From Bauldia litoralis (lineage in GTDB: Bacteria; Pseudomonadota; Alphaproteobacteria; Rhizobiales; Kaistiaceae), in the NCBI RefSeq assembly GCF_900104485.1, contig NZ_FMXQ01000006.1, positions 124,001 to 188,000 on the forward strand: DNA of 64,000 bases, in the 5' to 3' direction. Positions within the stretch are counted from its first letter, which is position 1; each line of letters opens with the position of its first letter. The notes beneath the pieces were generated by a model. That model searched no databases, was not told the origin of the DNA, and saw only the letters and a program-made list of their open reading frames with translations. The translations under genes and the position numbers were made by a program. Shown here in pieces: positions 18,067-30,910 of the stretch.

Positions 18067-18095
18067 CCGGGAAGGGGTGTCTTTCCCCTTGCCGG
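18067..18095 (+). other. hairpin in the 5' region of the antiporter gene
   Basis: CCGG-G-AAGGGG and CCCCTT-G-CCGG form a ten-pair stem with one G-G mismatch around a seven-base loop. It lies 33 bases before the antiporter ATG. It could be a second ilvC terminator or a 5'-UTR structure of the downstream gene. Confidence 0.4.
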
Positions 18096-18128
18096 CGCGG
18101 CTTTCACTTTTGACGGACGAGGGCGGCC

Positions 18129-19385
<1,257 letters not shown>

Positions 19386-19394
19386 AACGCGACC

Positions 19395-19427
19395 GCCGGA
19401 CCGGGCCCCGGCTGGAGCCAGTCCGGC
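19395..19427. terminator. hairpin between convergent genes
   Basis: GCCGGAC (19395-19401) pairs with GTCCGGC (19421-19427) in the 64-base gap between the antiporter and BA14K stop codons. It has no T run; a bidirectional terminator is likely but unproven. Confidence 0.4.
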
Positions 19428-19449
19428 GATCGACGCGGGTCAGGGATGG

Positions 19450-19899
19450 TCAGTACGGGCTGTTGCAGCGGTGGGCGTAGCCGTCATAGCCCATGAAGGT
19501 ATCGGTGGTCGGATTGTAGGACCGGTACCGGGAGAAGCACCAGTTCACGTGCGCCTGACCACGATAGTAGACCGGTGCCGGGGGCGGCGCGTAATAGACC
19601 GGCGGAGGCGCATAGTATCGCGGGGCCGGCGCGTAATAGGCGGGGGCGCCATAGTAGGGGGCCCGCCGCGGCGCGGTGGCAAGCGCGCCGACACCAAGGC
19701 CGACGATCGCGCCGGCGGCAAAGCCGACGCCCGGACCGGGTCGCCAGCCGTTGTTGTAGTTGTTTCTGTAGACGTTCTTGCCGTTTCCCTGCCGGTAATT
19801 CTGATTGTAGCCGTTGCCGGCGGAAGCGGCCGTCGGGATCGCGGCGGTCGACGCGGCGGCGACAGCGGCGGCGAGAGCGGCCAAAGCGAACTTTCTCAT
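19450..19899 (-). CDS. BA14K family secreted protein
   Basis: This is a 149-residue exported protein with a clear signal peptide (MRKFALAALAAAVAAAS...ASA, cleaved near residue 27). A short glycine-rich hydrophobic segment, VGFAAGAIVGLGVGALA, follows, then Tyr/Pro-rich repeats (APAYYAPAPRYYAPPPVYY). The C-terminus HVNWCFSRYRSYNPTTDTF with GYDGYAHRCNSPY is the BA14K domain, which carries two cysteines. In Brucella the founding member is an immunoreactive lectin-like protein. It may sit in or on the envelope. The family is largely restricted to Hyphomicrobiales, which helps place the organism. Confidence 0.85.
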   Translation of the reverse strand: MRKFALAALAAAVAAASTAAIPTAASAGNGYNQNYRQGNGKNVYRNNYNNGWRPGPGVGFAAGAIVGLGVGALATAPRRAPYYGAPAYYAPAPRYYAPPPVYYAPPPAPVYYRGQAHVNWCFSRYRSYNPTTDTFMGYDGYAHRCNSPY

Positions 19900-20081
19900 T
19901 CTCTACTCCACATAACGCAAGAGTTTGGCTGGCCGGAGATCCGGTCCTTGCCGATTGCCGACAAGAATGAGCCCCTGTGGATGAATGGTCGCTGAACGAA
20001 ATATGGCGTGGGCTGCGGGGTGGCCTTGACCTGCCTCCGGGCTCGCGCCACAAGCGGATGCATCCCCGCCGGAGTCTCCCC

Positions 20082-20990
20082 ATGCCGCGCCGTTTCGCCA
20101 TTCTCGACGTTTTCACCGACCGCCCGCTGGCGGGGAACGGGCTTGCCGTGGTCCTCGATTCCGAAGGGCTTGACGATGCCCGGATGCAGGCCATCGCCCG
20201 GGAGTTCAATCTCTCCGAAACGGTCTTCGTCCTGCCGCCGGAGAACCCGGCCCATGCTGCCGCGATCCGCATCTTCACGCCGCGCAGTGAACTGCCCTTT
20301 GCCGGTCATCCGACGGTGGGCACGGCGATCCAGCTGGCGCTTGAGGCGGCGGATGCGAACCACAACAAGCACGAGATGATGCTGGTGCTGGAGGAAAAGA
20401 TCGGAGCGGTGCGCTGCGGCGTCTCGCTGAAGGGCGAGGCGGCCGGCCACGCGATGTTCGACCTGCCGCGCCTGCCCACCGCCATCAAGGACCCGCCCGA
20501 GCGGGACCTGATTGCCGGCGCGCTTAACCTGTCGCCGAGCGACGTCGGTTTCGAGAATCACGTGCCGAGCGCCTTCGAGGCCGGTGTCCCCTATTGCTTC
20601 GTGCCGGTCCGCGATCTCGACGCCATCGCCAGGGCGCAACCGCAGATGCGCCAGTTCGGATCGGTGTTCACCGGCCCCCACGCCTTTGCCTTCGTCTACA
20701 CGCGCGAGACGCTCGGCACGGATCGCCACTTCCACGCCCGGATGTTCGCGCCACTCTCCGGTATCGCCGAAGACCCCGCCACCGGCTCCGCCGTCGCGGC
20801 ACTCGCCGGCGTCATCGCCCGTTTCGACCAACCGCCGGGCGGCAGCCATCGCTACACCATCGAGCAGGGCTACGAGATGGGACGGCCGAGCCTGATCGGT
20901 CTCGAGATCGACATGCACGACGCCGCGGTGGACGGCGCGCGGATTTCGGGCGACGCGATCGTGGTCGCCCAGGGGACGCTGTCGGCCTGA
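20082..20990 (+). CDS. PhzF family isomerase/epimerase-like protein
   Basis: This is a 302-residue enzyme of the PhzF superfamily (diaminopimelate-epimerase fold). The start FAILDVFTDRPLAGNGLAVV is typical, EFNLSETVFV carries the likely catalytic Glu, and LPFAGHPTVGTA and EDPATGSAVAALAGVI are conserved loops. No phenazine genes are nearby, so it is a general PhzF-like protein of unknown substrate. The ATG at 20082 begins the family homology; the frame is open for 35 codons further upstream without family character. Confidence 0.88.
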   Translation: MPRRFAILDVFTDRPLAGNGLAVVLDSEGLDDARMQAIAREFNLSETVFVLPPENPAHAAAIRIFTPRSELPFAGHPTVGTAIQLALEAADANHNKHEMMLVLEEKIGAVRCGVSLKGEAAGHAMFDLPRLPTAIKDPPERDLIAGALNLSPSDVGFENHVPSAFEAGVPYCFVPVRDLDAIARAQPQMRQFGSVFTGPHAFAFVYTRETLGTDRHFHARMFAPLSGIAEDPATGSAVAALAGVIARFDQPPGGSHRYTIEQGYEMGRPSLIGLEIDMHDAAVDGARISGDAIVVAQGTLSA

Positions 20991-21051
20991 CGTCGCTTCC
21001 GTGGAATCATGCTAATCTGCGCCGATCGCCACAGGAGGCGATACGGGGGAG

Positions 21052-21486
21052 ATGGGCATGACCTGGGTCAACGACGTCATCTTGTTCTTTCATTTCTTCG
21101 GCCTGATGCTCGGCGCTGCCGGAGGCATGGCGAGCGGCCTGATCATGCGCAAGGCGGCGAGCCTGCCGCCGGAACAGGGCCAGACCATCCGCATGCTCGG
21201 CCCGATGCTGGCCAACGTCGCCCATCTCGGCGTCGTGGTGCTGTGGGTCACCGGTCTGATTCTGGTCTGGAGCAAGTGGAACGGGCTGGGCAGCCTGCCG
21301 ACCCTTTTCTGGGTCAAGGCGGTCTTCATCGTCACCCTGACCGTCAGCGCCATCGCCGTCCACATGACCTACGCGGAGATCCGCAAGGGCAACAAGGCGG
21401 TGGCGTCGCGGCTGCCGAAGCTTGGCCCGCTGTCCGGCGCCTCGGCCGTGCTGGCGGTCCTGTTCGCTTCGCTGGCTTTCGGCTGA
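21052..21486 (+). CDS. small four-helix membrane protein (tandem copy 1)
   Basis: This is a 144-residue integral membrane protein with four hydrophobic segments (near residues 8-28, 50-70, 78-98 and 125-143). Histidines lie in the first helix (FFHFFGLMLG) and before the second (NVAHLGVV), which could bind a metal or heme, though this is speculative. It is paralogous to the protein 82 bases downstream: both have a buried H-F...G start, a WITG/WVTG motif, W-K/R-WNGL and FWxK in order. A second in-frame ATG lies two codons downstream. No function is recognised. Confidence 0.75.
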   Translation: MGMTWVNDVILFFHFFGLMLGAAGGMASGLIMRKAASLPPEQGQTIRMLGPMLANVAHLGVVVLWVTGLILVWSKWNGLGSLPTLFWVKAVFIVTLTVSAIAVHMTYAEIRKGNKAVASRLPKLGPLSGASAVLAVLFASLAFG

Positions 21487-21505
21487 CACCCGCCAAACCA
21501 TAACC

Positions 21506-21546
21506 GCCCCGCGCTGTCCGACGCTTGTCTGGGCGCGGCGCGGGGC
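21506..21546 (+). terminator. hairpin between the two paralogous membrane genes
   Basis: A perfect nine-pair stem, GCCCCGCGC (21506-21514) with GCGCGGGGC (21538-21546), encloses a 23-base loop and is followed by CTCCTTATTT. It probably ends or attenuates transcription of the first copy. Confidence 0.55.
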
Positions 21547-21567
21547 CTCCTTATTTCGGAACTCGCA

Positions 21568-21996
21568 ATGCTCTGGTTCTATGACCTGCTGTTGATCGGC
21601 CACTTTCTCGGACTGGCGATGGGCTTCGCCGCCGGGTTCGGCAACATGGTGATGATGGGCCTGATCGCAAAGGCGAAGGCCGCCGACGCTGTGGTGCTCT
21701 CGCGGTTCCCGCCGGCCATTGCCAGGGTTTCCAACATCGGGCTGGTGCTGTTGTGGATCACTGGCGTGATCCTTGTCCTCATCCGCTGGAACGGCCTTGC
21801 ATTCCTCTCGGCCATGTTCTGGATCAAGATGGTGGCGGTCGTGGCGCTGACCGGCCTGGCCATCGTCATGCACCGGTTGATGGGCCGGGCGCGGAAGGGC
21901 GATATCCGCGCCGCGCGCCAGATGCCGCTGCTCGGCCGGCTCGCCGGGGTCTCGGCGCTGATGGCTCTGATCTTCGCCGTGCTGGCCTTCCATTAG
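21568..21996 (+). CDS. small four-helix membrane protein (tandem copy 2)
   Basis: This is a 142-residue paralogue of the preceding gene with four predicted membrane helices. Shared landmarks are LLIGHFLGLAMGFAAG at the start, LVLLWITGVIL, RWNGLAF and FWIKMVAVVAL. The C-terminal basic loop and final helix match as well. Like copy 1 it may form a dimeric membrane module. It belongs to no family I can name with confidence. The tandem arrangement points to local duplication. Confidence 0.75.
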   Translation: MLWFYDLLLIGHFLGLAMGFAAGFGNMVMMGLIAKAKAADAVVLSRFPPAIARVSNIGLVLLWITGVILVLIRWNGLAFLSAMFWIKMVAVVALTGLAIVMHRLMGRARKGDIRAARQMPLLGRLAGVSALMALIFAVLAFH

Positions 21997-22130
21997 GCCG
22001 GGCCGCCGCCCATATCGTGTTTTCGACTTGCCGAAACCCGACCGTTCTGGCTAAAAAGACCGGTGCCTTGAGGAGAACCGGGCCTTAACCTGTTCGGTGG
22101 ATGATCCTCGGGGACCCATGTGGAGCTGAC

Positions 22131-22238
22131 ATGATCGTTCGCGATCCCCAGAGCGCACCGACTCCGGCCTTCGCCGAAGACCGTCGGATTGCGCCCGGCT
22201 CCCTGCTTCTTCCCGGCCTGCTCCTTAGACGCCCCTGA
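22131..22238 (+). CDS. leuA leader (attenuation) peptide
   Basis: This is a 35-codon frame starting MIVRDPQSAPTPAF and ending SLLLPGLLLRRP. Six leucine codons in two runs of three (22203-22211 and 22218-22226) lie just before the stop, the hallmark of a leucine-sensing leader. GGAG lies five bases before the ATG. An in-frame ATG at 22101 would add ten residues. It precedes 2-isopropylmalate synthase, the first step specific to leucine. Low charged leucyl-tRNA would stall the ribosome over the Leu codons and alter the hairpin that overlaps the stop codon. Confidence 0.75.
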   Translation: MIVRDPQSAPTPAFAEDRRIAPGSLLLPGLLLRRP

Positions 22239-22274
22239 GCGTCGACTGCCCTGTTGCGGGCGGGCTCTCAGGGG
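22232..22274 (+). promoter_or_regulatory. leuA attenuator hairpin
   Basis: CCCCTGAG (22232-22239), containing the leader stop codon, pairs perfectly with CTCAGGGG (22267-22274). A smaller GCCC/GGGC hairpin (22248-22261) sits in its loop. GTCGAC occurs at 22241-22246 and again at 22278-22283, giving an alternative fold. No T run follows, so control might be by rho, by translation or by a weak terminator. Confidence 0.6.
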
Positions 22275-22352
22275 ACTGTCGACAAGAGGACATCCCATGA
22301 TCGCCCGAATGGGACAGCCAGGCGGGCAAGGTTTCGAGAAGGACAGAGTACG

Positions 22353-23924
<1,572 letters not shown>

Positions 23925-23947
23925 CGGACCGCGCTTCGAGCTGCTTG

Positions 23948-23980
23948 ACAGGGGTGCGGTGCGAGCCGTGCCCCTGTTTC
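23948..23980 (+). terminator. terminator after leuA
   Basis: ACAGGGG (23948-23954) pairs with CCCCTGT (23971-23977), extended by inner CGG/CCG pairs, and is followed by a pyrimidine-rich stretch with TTT. It begins 24 bases after the leuA stop. Confidence 0.65.
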
Positions 23981-24125
23981 CTTTCGACTATGTCCAAGGC
24001 GCCATCCGAGCCCGCCCGCGCTCCCGACAAGCCGGCGGGGTTGCCTGTCCCGATTGCCGGACGGTACTCTTTTGTTCCTCTTCAAGCCGTTTTGGCCGTG
24101 TCTGGAATCAAGTCAGGAGCCTCCC

Positions 24126-25262
24126 ATGCGATCTTCACGTATTTCACCCATCCGTAGCGCGTGTTTGGCGGCAGGGGCGATCGCCATTGGCGTAGCGCTG
24201 ACGGGACCGGCGACCGTCGCCGCTGAAACGCTGCCAGCCTATATGGACATCGCCGTCGGCAGCGGGAAACCGACGTCGAAGGCGCAGGTCGCGATCGACA
24301 ACATCACCGCGCTGGACGACGGCATGCAGGCGATCTACGCGGAATCGCTGGAAATCTTCAAGGCGAACATCCGCGAGAAATATCCCCTGATCATCGCCCG
24401 CTTCGACAACTTTGGCGGTGCGATGACGCTCTATGCGCCGGGCAAGGATCCGGTCCAGGCGCCGCCGGTTCCGGAAGCCTATGCACTGGTCAAGTCCGTC
24501 TCGCATAGCGCGATGGCGATGTACCAGCTCGTCGCGCCCTACCTGAAAGATCCGGGCGACACCTCATGGCGGGCGCCGATGGCGATCTACCTGACGCAGG
24601 TCAAGACCGCTCGGGAATCGATCGCCGATGTCGACTTGCCGGACAATGTCCAGGCCCGACTCGATTCGATGCTGGACAAGGAAATCGCCTTCATGGAGCG
24701 GTGCCTGGAGACGGGCACCTTTACCTTCGCCGACCTGACCGACCTTGCCCACGCGCTTGAGCCGGACATCGTCAAGAATGTCGCTCTGGCCGCCCAGACC
24801 CAGGTCGATCACTGGGAAAGCGTGCTCGGCGAATGGCAGACGATGCTCGGCGACGACTGGGATCAGACCTACGCGATCACCAACACGCTCTACGTGACCC
24901 GCCAGAACAATGTCCTGTTCACGATCCTGGCCCAGTTCATGGGCGAGGATGCCATCGACGACCGGTTGATCCTGGTCGGCACGACCGCCTTCACGACGAC
25001 CGAGGCCAAGCTCCTCGACGTCCTGTCCCGCATCATTGCCGACCGGTCGCTCGGCGAGGTCTTCTTCCGGAACTATTACCTGATGGACGCCGAGCTGCTG
25101 GGCAGCGCGGCGCGCCACGCGGTCGAGGTGGACGCCGAGAAACAGGGGAAGAAGGCGCTGCTCCCGACGGTGGCGCCGTTCGACACGCACGCCTGGCCGT
25201 GGCCGGAAGATCCGGCGTCCGGTCCCGGCCCCGCCGACATGCAGGAGATCGAGGGCGACTGA
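24126..25262 (+). CDS. secreted protein of unknown function
   Basis: I do not recognise this 378-residue protein. A signal peptide is clear (basic start, then SACLAAGAIAIGVALTGPATVAA, cleaved near residue 34). The rest is soluble, mostly helical, with few cysteines and no obvious catalytic motif. Segments such as YMDIAVGSGKPTSKAQVAID suggest an envelope or periplasmic protein. I chose the ATG at 24126 because CAGGAGCCTCCC precedes it and the signal peptide begins there. It stands alone after the leuA terminator and converges with the phytase-like gene. Confidence 0.7.
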   Translation: MRSSRISPIRSACLAAGAIAIGVALTGPATVAAETLPAYMDIAVGSGKPTSKAQVAIDNITALDDGMQAIYAESLEIFKANIREKYPLIIARFDNFGGAMTLYAPGKDPVQAPPVPEAYALVKSVSHSAMAMYQLVAPYLKDPGDTSWRAPMAIYLTQVKTARESIADVDLPDNVQARLDSMLDKEIAFMERCLETGTFTFADLTDLAHALEPDIVKNVALAAQTQVDHWESVLGEWQTMLGDDWDQTYAITNTLYVTRQNNVLFTILAQFMGEDAIDDRLILVGTTAFTTTEAKLLDVLSRIIADRSLGEVFFRNYYLMDAELLGSAARHAVEVDAEKQGKKALLPTVAPFDTHAWPWPEDPASGPGPADMQEIEGD

Positions 25263-25305
25263 CGGCCTTCGCGCGCCTCGCCGCCTTTCGTGCCGTCCAG
25301 CCAGA

Positions 25306-25338
25306 AAAAAGGGCCCGCGCGGGGACGCGCGAGCCCTG
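25306..25338 (-). terminator. terminator for the phytase-like gene
   Basis: Read on the minus strand, AGGGC-T-CGCGCG and CGCGCG-GGCCCT form a hairpin with a small loop followed by six T residues. It lies 22 bases beyond the stop codon of the minus-strand gene. Confidence 0.75.
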
Positions 25339-25359
25339 ACGGGAAGAAGGCGCTTCCGC

Positions 25360-27570
25360 CTACATCGGTAGGTCGAGCTTGCCGAGGTTGAGGAGGACCG
25401 TCTCGCCCGAATGATCGTCGACGCCGTCGTTGTCGGTGATGATGAAGGCGTCGCCGGCCGAGTCGATGGCAAAGCTCTCGATCTTGTCGAGGACGTAGCC
25501 CTTCGGGCTGGCGAGGTCGGGGATCAGGTCGCGGACGACCTCTTTCCTGACCACCGGCACATCCGATGCGTCGGGAGCCGCCGGCACGACACCGTCAAGC
25601 GACACATAGGTGAGCTGCTTGGTCGCGGCGGCCTTGCCGATCTGGTTGTCGCGCTCGACGACGATCAGGCCGTTGCCATGGGCGGTGATCTCGGACAGGC
25701 CGATCCAGCCCTTCTTCGGTGCATCGAGCGGGTAGCGGACAACGCCCCAGGTCTGGTCGGCGGGCTTGAAGGCGAGGAGCTTGGCGTGGCCCTTCTCGTC
25801 GTCCTTCCATTCCCGCTGCACGGCGATCCAGACCGTCTCGTCTTCGCCGGTTCCGACGGTCGTCACGCCCTCGAAGCCGAAGCGTAGCGCGTGCTTGAGG
25901 ATCGCCTCGGGAAGCGGGTAGGTCGCCTCGATGGCGCCATCGGCCGAGACCTTGATCAGCAGGCTGTCTGTCTTGTTCTTCTCGCGCTCCGGATTGCCTT
26001 CCGAGGCGATCCAGAAGCCGCCGTCGGATGCCAGCGCAATGCCCTCGGGGTCGAGGTTGGCAGCCGGCTTGCCGTCCTGGGTCAGCGTCATCTCGGCGGT
26101 GATGACCGCCGGCTTCCTCGTAGCGTCGATGGTCAGGATGCGGGCGACCGACGAGGCGCTGTCGGTGACGGCGTAGAGCTTGCCGGCCTCGCTGGCGTCG
26201 GCGACCGTGCCGGAAATCGCCATCCACGGGATCGGCGTGCCGTTGGCGTCGTCGGTGGAGATCAGCTGCGGGTAGGCGGGGACACCGTCCTCGAGGGCGA
26301 AAATCGTGACCACGGAGCCGATGCCGCCGTCGGGCAGCAGATCGTTCTCCGCGGCGGAGACCAGCAGGTTCCGCTCCGGGATGGCGAGCAGGCCCTCGGG
26401 ACCGATGCCGCCTGGCAGCGCCTGCACGTATTCCGGCTCGCCGTCGGTGTCGCGATAGACCAGCACCAGCGAGGCGCGCTCCAGGCCGATGAAGATGAAG
26501 CGATCGTCGCCGAAGGTGGCGACTTCGGCGCCCTCGGGCTCGGAGCCCTTGTTCTCCGACCGGCCTTCCGGGTAATGGCCGAGGCGGGCGGCGATGTGTT
26601 CGACGGTGTTGCCGCTGTCATAGAGGATGTCGCCACCCTTGCTGAAGATGGTGAAGCCGCGGCTGCCGCCCTTCCAGTCGCCTTCGTTGGCGGTGACGAA
26701 GCGGTCGTCGTCGATCCACTGCACCGCATCCGGCTCGCGCGGAACGCCGGTCAGCGACCCGGTCAGGCTGATCGTGTCTTCCTCGACGGTATCGATCTGG
26801 TCGAGGTCGACGCTGCCGGCGGAGAAGCTGTTGATGACGTCGCCGGTGGCGAGGTCGACGACCGCCAGATAGTTGTTTTCCTGGAGGGTGACGATCGCCT
26901 GGTTGGCGGTGTTGATGTCGACGAATTCGGGTTCCGGATCGGTCGGCGCGACGTCGGCCATACCGGCGAGGTCGGCGACCGTCTTCGTGGCGCAGTCGAC
27001 GGTCCCATCAGCGCCGATGCCGAACCAGGTCAGGTTGCCGCCCGGGAGCTGCGGGATGGCGCCGTCGTTGATGTCCTCGTCGCGCTCGTTCTCGATGGCG
27101 ATGGCGACGTAGGCGCCGTCCGGCGACTTGGCGAGGGCGTCCGGCTGGCCGCCGAGATCGCAAGTCGCGAGCACGGTCTTGCCGGTCAGGTCGACCACCG
27201 CGAGGTGGCCCGACGGCTTGTCGTAGGACTCGGAGGTGACGACGCCAACCAGCGCCTTGTCGCCGACCACGACCAGCGAGGTCGGCTCGCCGCCGAGGGC
27301 GATTGTTCCGGCGGTCTTCGGCGCCTCGGGATCGGTGATGTCGATCAGGCCCAGTCGTTCGCCGGGGCTGTCGGTGTGAACCAGGGTCATGCCGTCGGGT
27401 GTCGCCGCGATGATTTCCGCCACGGTTTCCGCTTGCGGGTCGGAATCGGCCGGCCGGTTATCCGCGACATGGAACGTCGCGATGCGGTTGAAGACCGCGG
27501 CGGACGCCGGGGTGAGGGCGGTGCAGGCCAATAGCGCGGCGGCTGCCGCGCTTGCGCGCAGGAGGATCAT
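25360..27570 (-). CDS. secreted protein with esterase-like/phytase-type beta-propeller domain
   Basis: This is a 736-residue exported protein with a signal peptide (MILLRASAAAAALLACTALTPASA). The first half resembles a beta-propeller: repeated segments such as LVVVGDKALVGVVTS, LAVVDLTGKTVLATCDLGG and YLAVVDLATGDVI. The second half, with ISGTVADASEAGKLYAVTDS and LDPEGIALASDGGFWIASEGNPE, matches the esterase-like activity of phytase family. GFEGVTTVGTGEDETVWIAV and ESFAIDSAGDAFIITDNDGVDD lie near the end. Its role may be to release phosphate from organic esters in the periplasm or outside; this is inferred from the family name only. Confidence 0.8.
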   Translation of the reverse strand: MILLRASAAAAALLACTALTPASAAVFNRIATFHVADNRPADSDPQAETVAEIIAATPDGMTLVHTDSPGERLGLIDITDPEAPKTAGTIALGGEPTSLVVVGDKALVGVVTSESYDKPSGHLAVVDLTGKTVLATCDLGGQPDALAKSPDGAYVAIAIENERDEDINDGAIPQLPGGNLTWFGIGADGTVDCATKTVADLAGMADVAPTDPEPEFVDINTANQAIVTLQENNYLAVVDLATGDVINSFSAGSVDLDQIDTVEEDTISLTGSLTGVPREPDAVQWIDDDRFVTANEGDWKGGSRGFTIFSKGGDILYDSGNTVEHIAARLGHYPEGRSENKGSEPEGAEVATFGDDRFIFIGLERASLVLVYRDTDGEPEYVQALPGGIGPEGLLAIPERNLLVSAAENDLLPDGGIGSVVTIFALEDGVPAYPQLISTDDANGTPIPWMAISGTVADASEAGKLYAVTDSASSVARILTIDATRKPAVITAEMTLTQDGKPAANLDPEGIALASDGGFWIASEGNPEREKNKTDSLLIKVSADGAIEATYPLPEAILKHALRFGFEGVTTVGTGEDETVWIAVQREWKDDEKGHAKLLAFKPADQTWGVVRYPLDAPKKGWIGLSEITAHGNGLIVVERDNQIGKAAATKQLTYVSLDGVVPAAPDASDVPVVRKEVVRDLIPDLASPKGYVLDKIESFAIDSAGDAFIITDNDGVDDHSGETVLLNLGKLDLPM

Positions 27571-27683
27571 GGTCGGGTAGCCCTTTTCGTAGGTTCGGAA
27601 CGGGAGCTACCGGCGCATAGCGTTCGGCGATGACTGCGCCATTACAGCGTCATGACAGAACGGTGACGGCTGTGGAGAAGCGG

Positions 27684-28595
27684 TCAGGAGCCCTGGCGGG
27701 CGGCCTGGTCGGCCTCGTGCGCCTCGATCGACGGCTTGGGCAGGGAGGGGGCGTCGTCGTCGGACGGCGCCATGTGTATCACCCGCTGCGGGAAGGGGAT
27801 GCTGATGCCGGCGGCCTCGAGGTCGCGCTTGCCCTGCTGGGTCAGTTCCCAGCGGGTGTTCCAGAAATCGGCGGTCGTCGCCCATGCCCGCAGTTGCAGG
27901 TTGACGGCGCTGTCGCCGAGCGACAGCGGCACGACGACCGGCGGCGGATCCTTCAGGACGTTTGCGTTGTTCTGCGCCGTCTCGACCAGGACGCGGCGGC
28001 CCTCGGCCATGTCGTCCTCGTAGGCAATGCCGATTTCGATGAGGATCAGCCGCGTCGGGTTGCGGGTGTAGTTGGTGAGCGTGGTGTTCCAGAGTTCGGA
28101 GTTCGGCACGAACTTGAAGATGCCGTCCCAGGTGCGAATCTGGGTGTGGAACAGGTTGATCTCCTCGACCGTGCCGGCGACGTTTTCCGTCTCGATATAG
28201 TCGCCGATGCCGAAGGGGCGCAGCCAGAGCAGCATCATGCCAGAGGCGATGTTGGTCAGCGTACCCTGGAGGGCGAGGCCGATTGCCAGCGCCGCGCCAC
28301 CGAGGGCAGCGAGGATCGACGTGGTCTGGACGCCAAGCTGGCCAAGGGCGGCGACGAGAACCAGGATCAGGATCGAGTAGCGGACGATCGCCGTGAAGAC
28401 CGGCCGCAGCGTCCGGTCGATCTTGTCGGTGCGGTGGATCAGGTTGCCGACCGCTCGGCTGGCCCATTTCGCCGCCAGCCAGCCGAAGATGACGATCATC
28501 AGCGCCGAAACCAGCTTCGGCAGGAAATCGATCGCCCAGGTCCAGAAGGCCGAGGCGATGATGCCGAGATGCGAGGGGATTTCGACGACGTCCAT
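27684..28595 (-). CDS. MscS family small-conductance mechanosensitive channel
   Basis: This is a 303-residue inner-membrane channel that opens when membrane tension rises, protecting against osmotic downshock. Three N-terminal hydrophobic helices lead into the pore helix LAALGGAALAIGLALQGTLTNIASG, split here as LAALGGAALAIGLALQ and GTLTNIASG. The beta domain with RPFGIGDYIETENVAGTVEEI and the alpha/beta domain follow. The C-terminal tail (SIEAHEADQAARQGS) is short and polar. It is transcribed away from the phytase-like gene and ends the segment before groEL. Confidence 0.93.
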   Translation of the reverse strand: MDVVEIPSHLGIIASAFWTWAIDFLPKLVSALMIVIFGWLAAKWASRAVGNLIHRTDKIDRTLRPVFTAIVRYSILILVLVAALGQLGVQTTSILAALGGAALAIGLALQGTLTNIASGMMLLWLRPFGIGDYIETENVAGTVEEINLFHTQIRTWDGIFKFVPNSELWNTTLTNYTRNPTRLILIEIGIAYEDDMAEGRRVLVETAQNNANVLKDPPPVVVPLSLGDSAVNLQLRAWATTADFWNTRWELTQQGKRDLEAAGISIPFPQRVIHMAPSDDDAPSLPKPSIEAHEADQAARQGS

Positions 28596-28743
28596 GCGCC
28601 GAGTCTAGAAGAGTCGGGCCGCGTCGCACAAGGGCGGCGAGGGGATTCTCCCGCCTGTCGATCGCGTCGATCGGGGCAGGAGATCGTCGCCGGTCCCGGG
28701 CGTTTGGCTCCGGGTGCGGTGACGAAGGCTTTCTGAATCGAAC

Positions 28744-28765
28744 GGGGCCGTCTTTCGACGGCCCC
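28744..28765 (-). terminator. hairpin after groEL
   Basis: A perfect nine-pair stem (GGGGCCGTC/GACGGCCCC) with a GAAA tetraloop on the minus strand lies 23 bases beyond the groEL stop. The following T run is short, so it may also stabilise the mRNA end. Confidence 0.6.
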
Positions 28766-28788
28766 TTCTGGTGATGCTCAGGCGACGT

Positions 28789-30453
<1,665 letters not shown>

Positions 30454-30504
30454 TTATATCCTTTGCAGATTGAAATCGTGCTGAGTTGCGAGGCGCCCGG
30501 GAGG

Positions 30505-30819
30505 TCAGGCGGCCTTGCGGGCCGCGGCTTTCGTTTCCAGGACGCCCATGACATCGGACTCCTTCATGATGAGGAGTTCCTCGCCATCGACCTTCACCTC
30601 GGTTCCGGACCACTTGCCGAAAAGGATGCGGTCGCCGGCCTTGAGGTCGAGCGGGACAAGCTTGCCGGCTTCGTCGCGGGCGCCCGGACCGACGGCGACA
30701 ACTTCGCCTTCCTGGGGCTTTTCCTTGGCGGTGTCGGGAATGATGATGCCGCCGGCGGATTTCGCTTCGGCTTCGATTCTGCGCACCACGACTCGGTCGT
30801 GGAGAGGTCGGAACTTCAT
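30505..30819 (-). CDS. groES: co-chaperonin GroES
   Basis: GroES caps the GroEL ring. The 104-residue protein starts [18 protein letters not shown] and has the mobile loop in [19 protein letters not shown] and the conserved [12 protein letters not shown] end. I start at the ATG at 30819 because AAAGGA lies eight bases upstream. An in-frame ATG at 30843 would add eight residues unlike the family. The promoter and CIRCE element lie directly upstream. Confidence 0.97.
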   Translation of the reverse strand: MKFRPLHDRVVVRRIEAEAKSAGGIIIPDTAKEKPQEGEVVAVGPGARDEAGKLVPLDLKAGDRILFGKWSGTEVKVDGEELLIMKESDVMGVLETKAAARKAA

Positions 30820-30874
30820 CGGTGTGTCCTTTGTGAGGGGCATGGCCGGAGGTCGGGGACGCCCGGGCTGCCTG

Positions 30875-30901
30875 CTGGCACTCTCCAGGGGCGAGTGCCA
30901 A
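30875..30901 (-). promoter_or_regulatory. CIRCE operator (HrcA binding site) of groESL
   Basis: CTGGCACTC, a nine-base spacer and GAGTGCCAA form the inverted repeat known as CIRCE (consensus TTAGCACTC-N9-GAGTGCTAA). It lies about ten bases downstream of the -10 element, overlapping or just after the expected transcription start, where HrcA repressor would block groESL until heat shock. Confidence 0.9.
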
Positions 30902-30910
30902 GCTGTGCGG

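Noticed and set aside
25891..27534. 547-codon plus-strand ORF opposite the phytase-like gene
   Set aside because: Mirror frame of a gene with a clear signal peptide and its own terminator on the minus strand.
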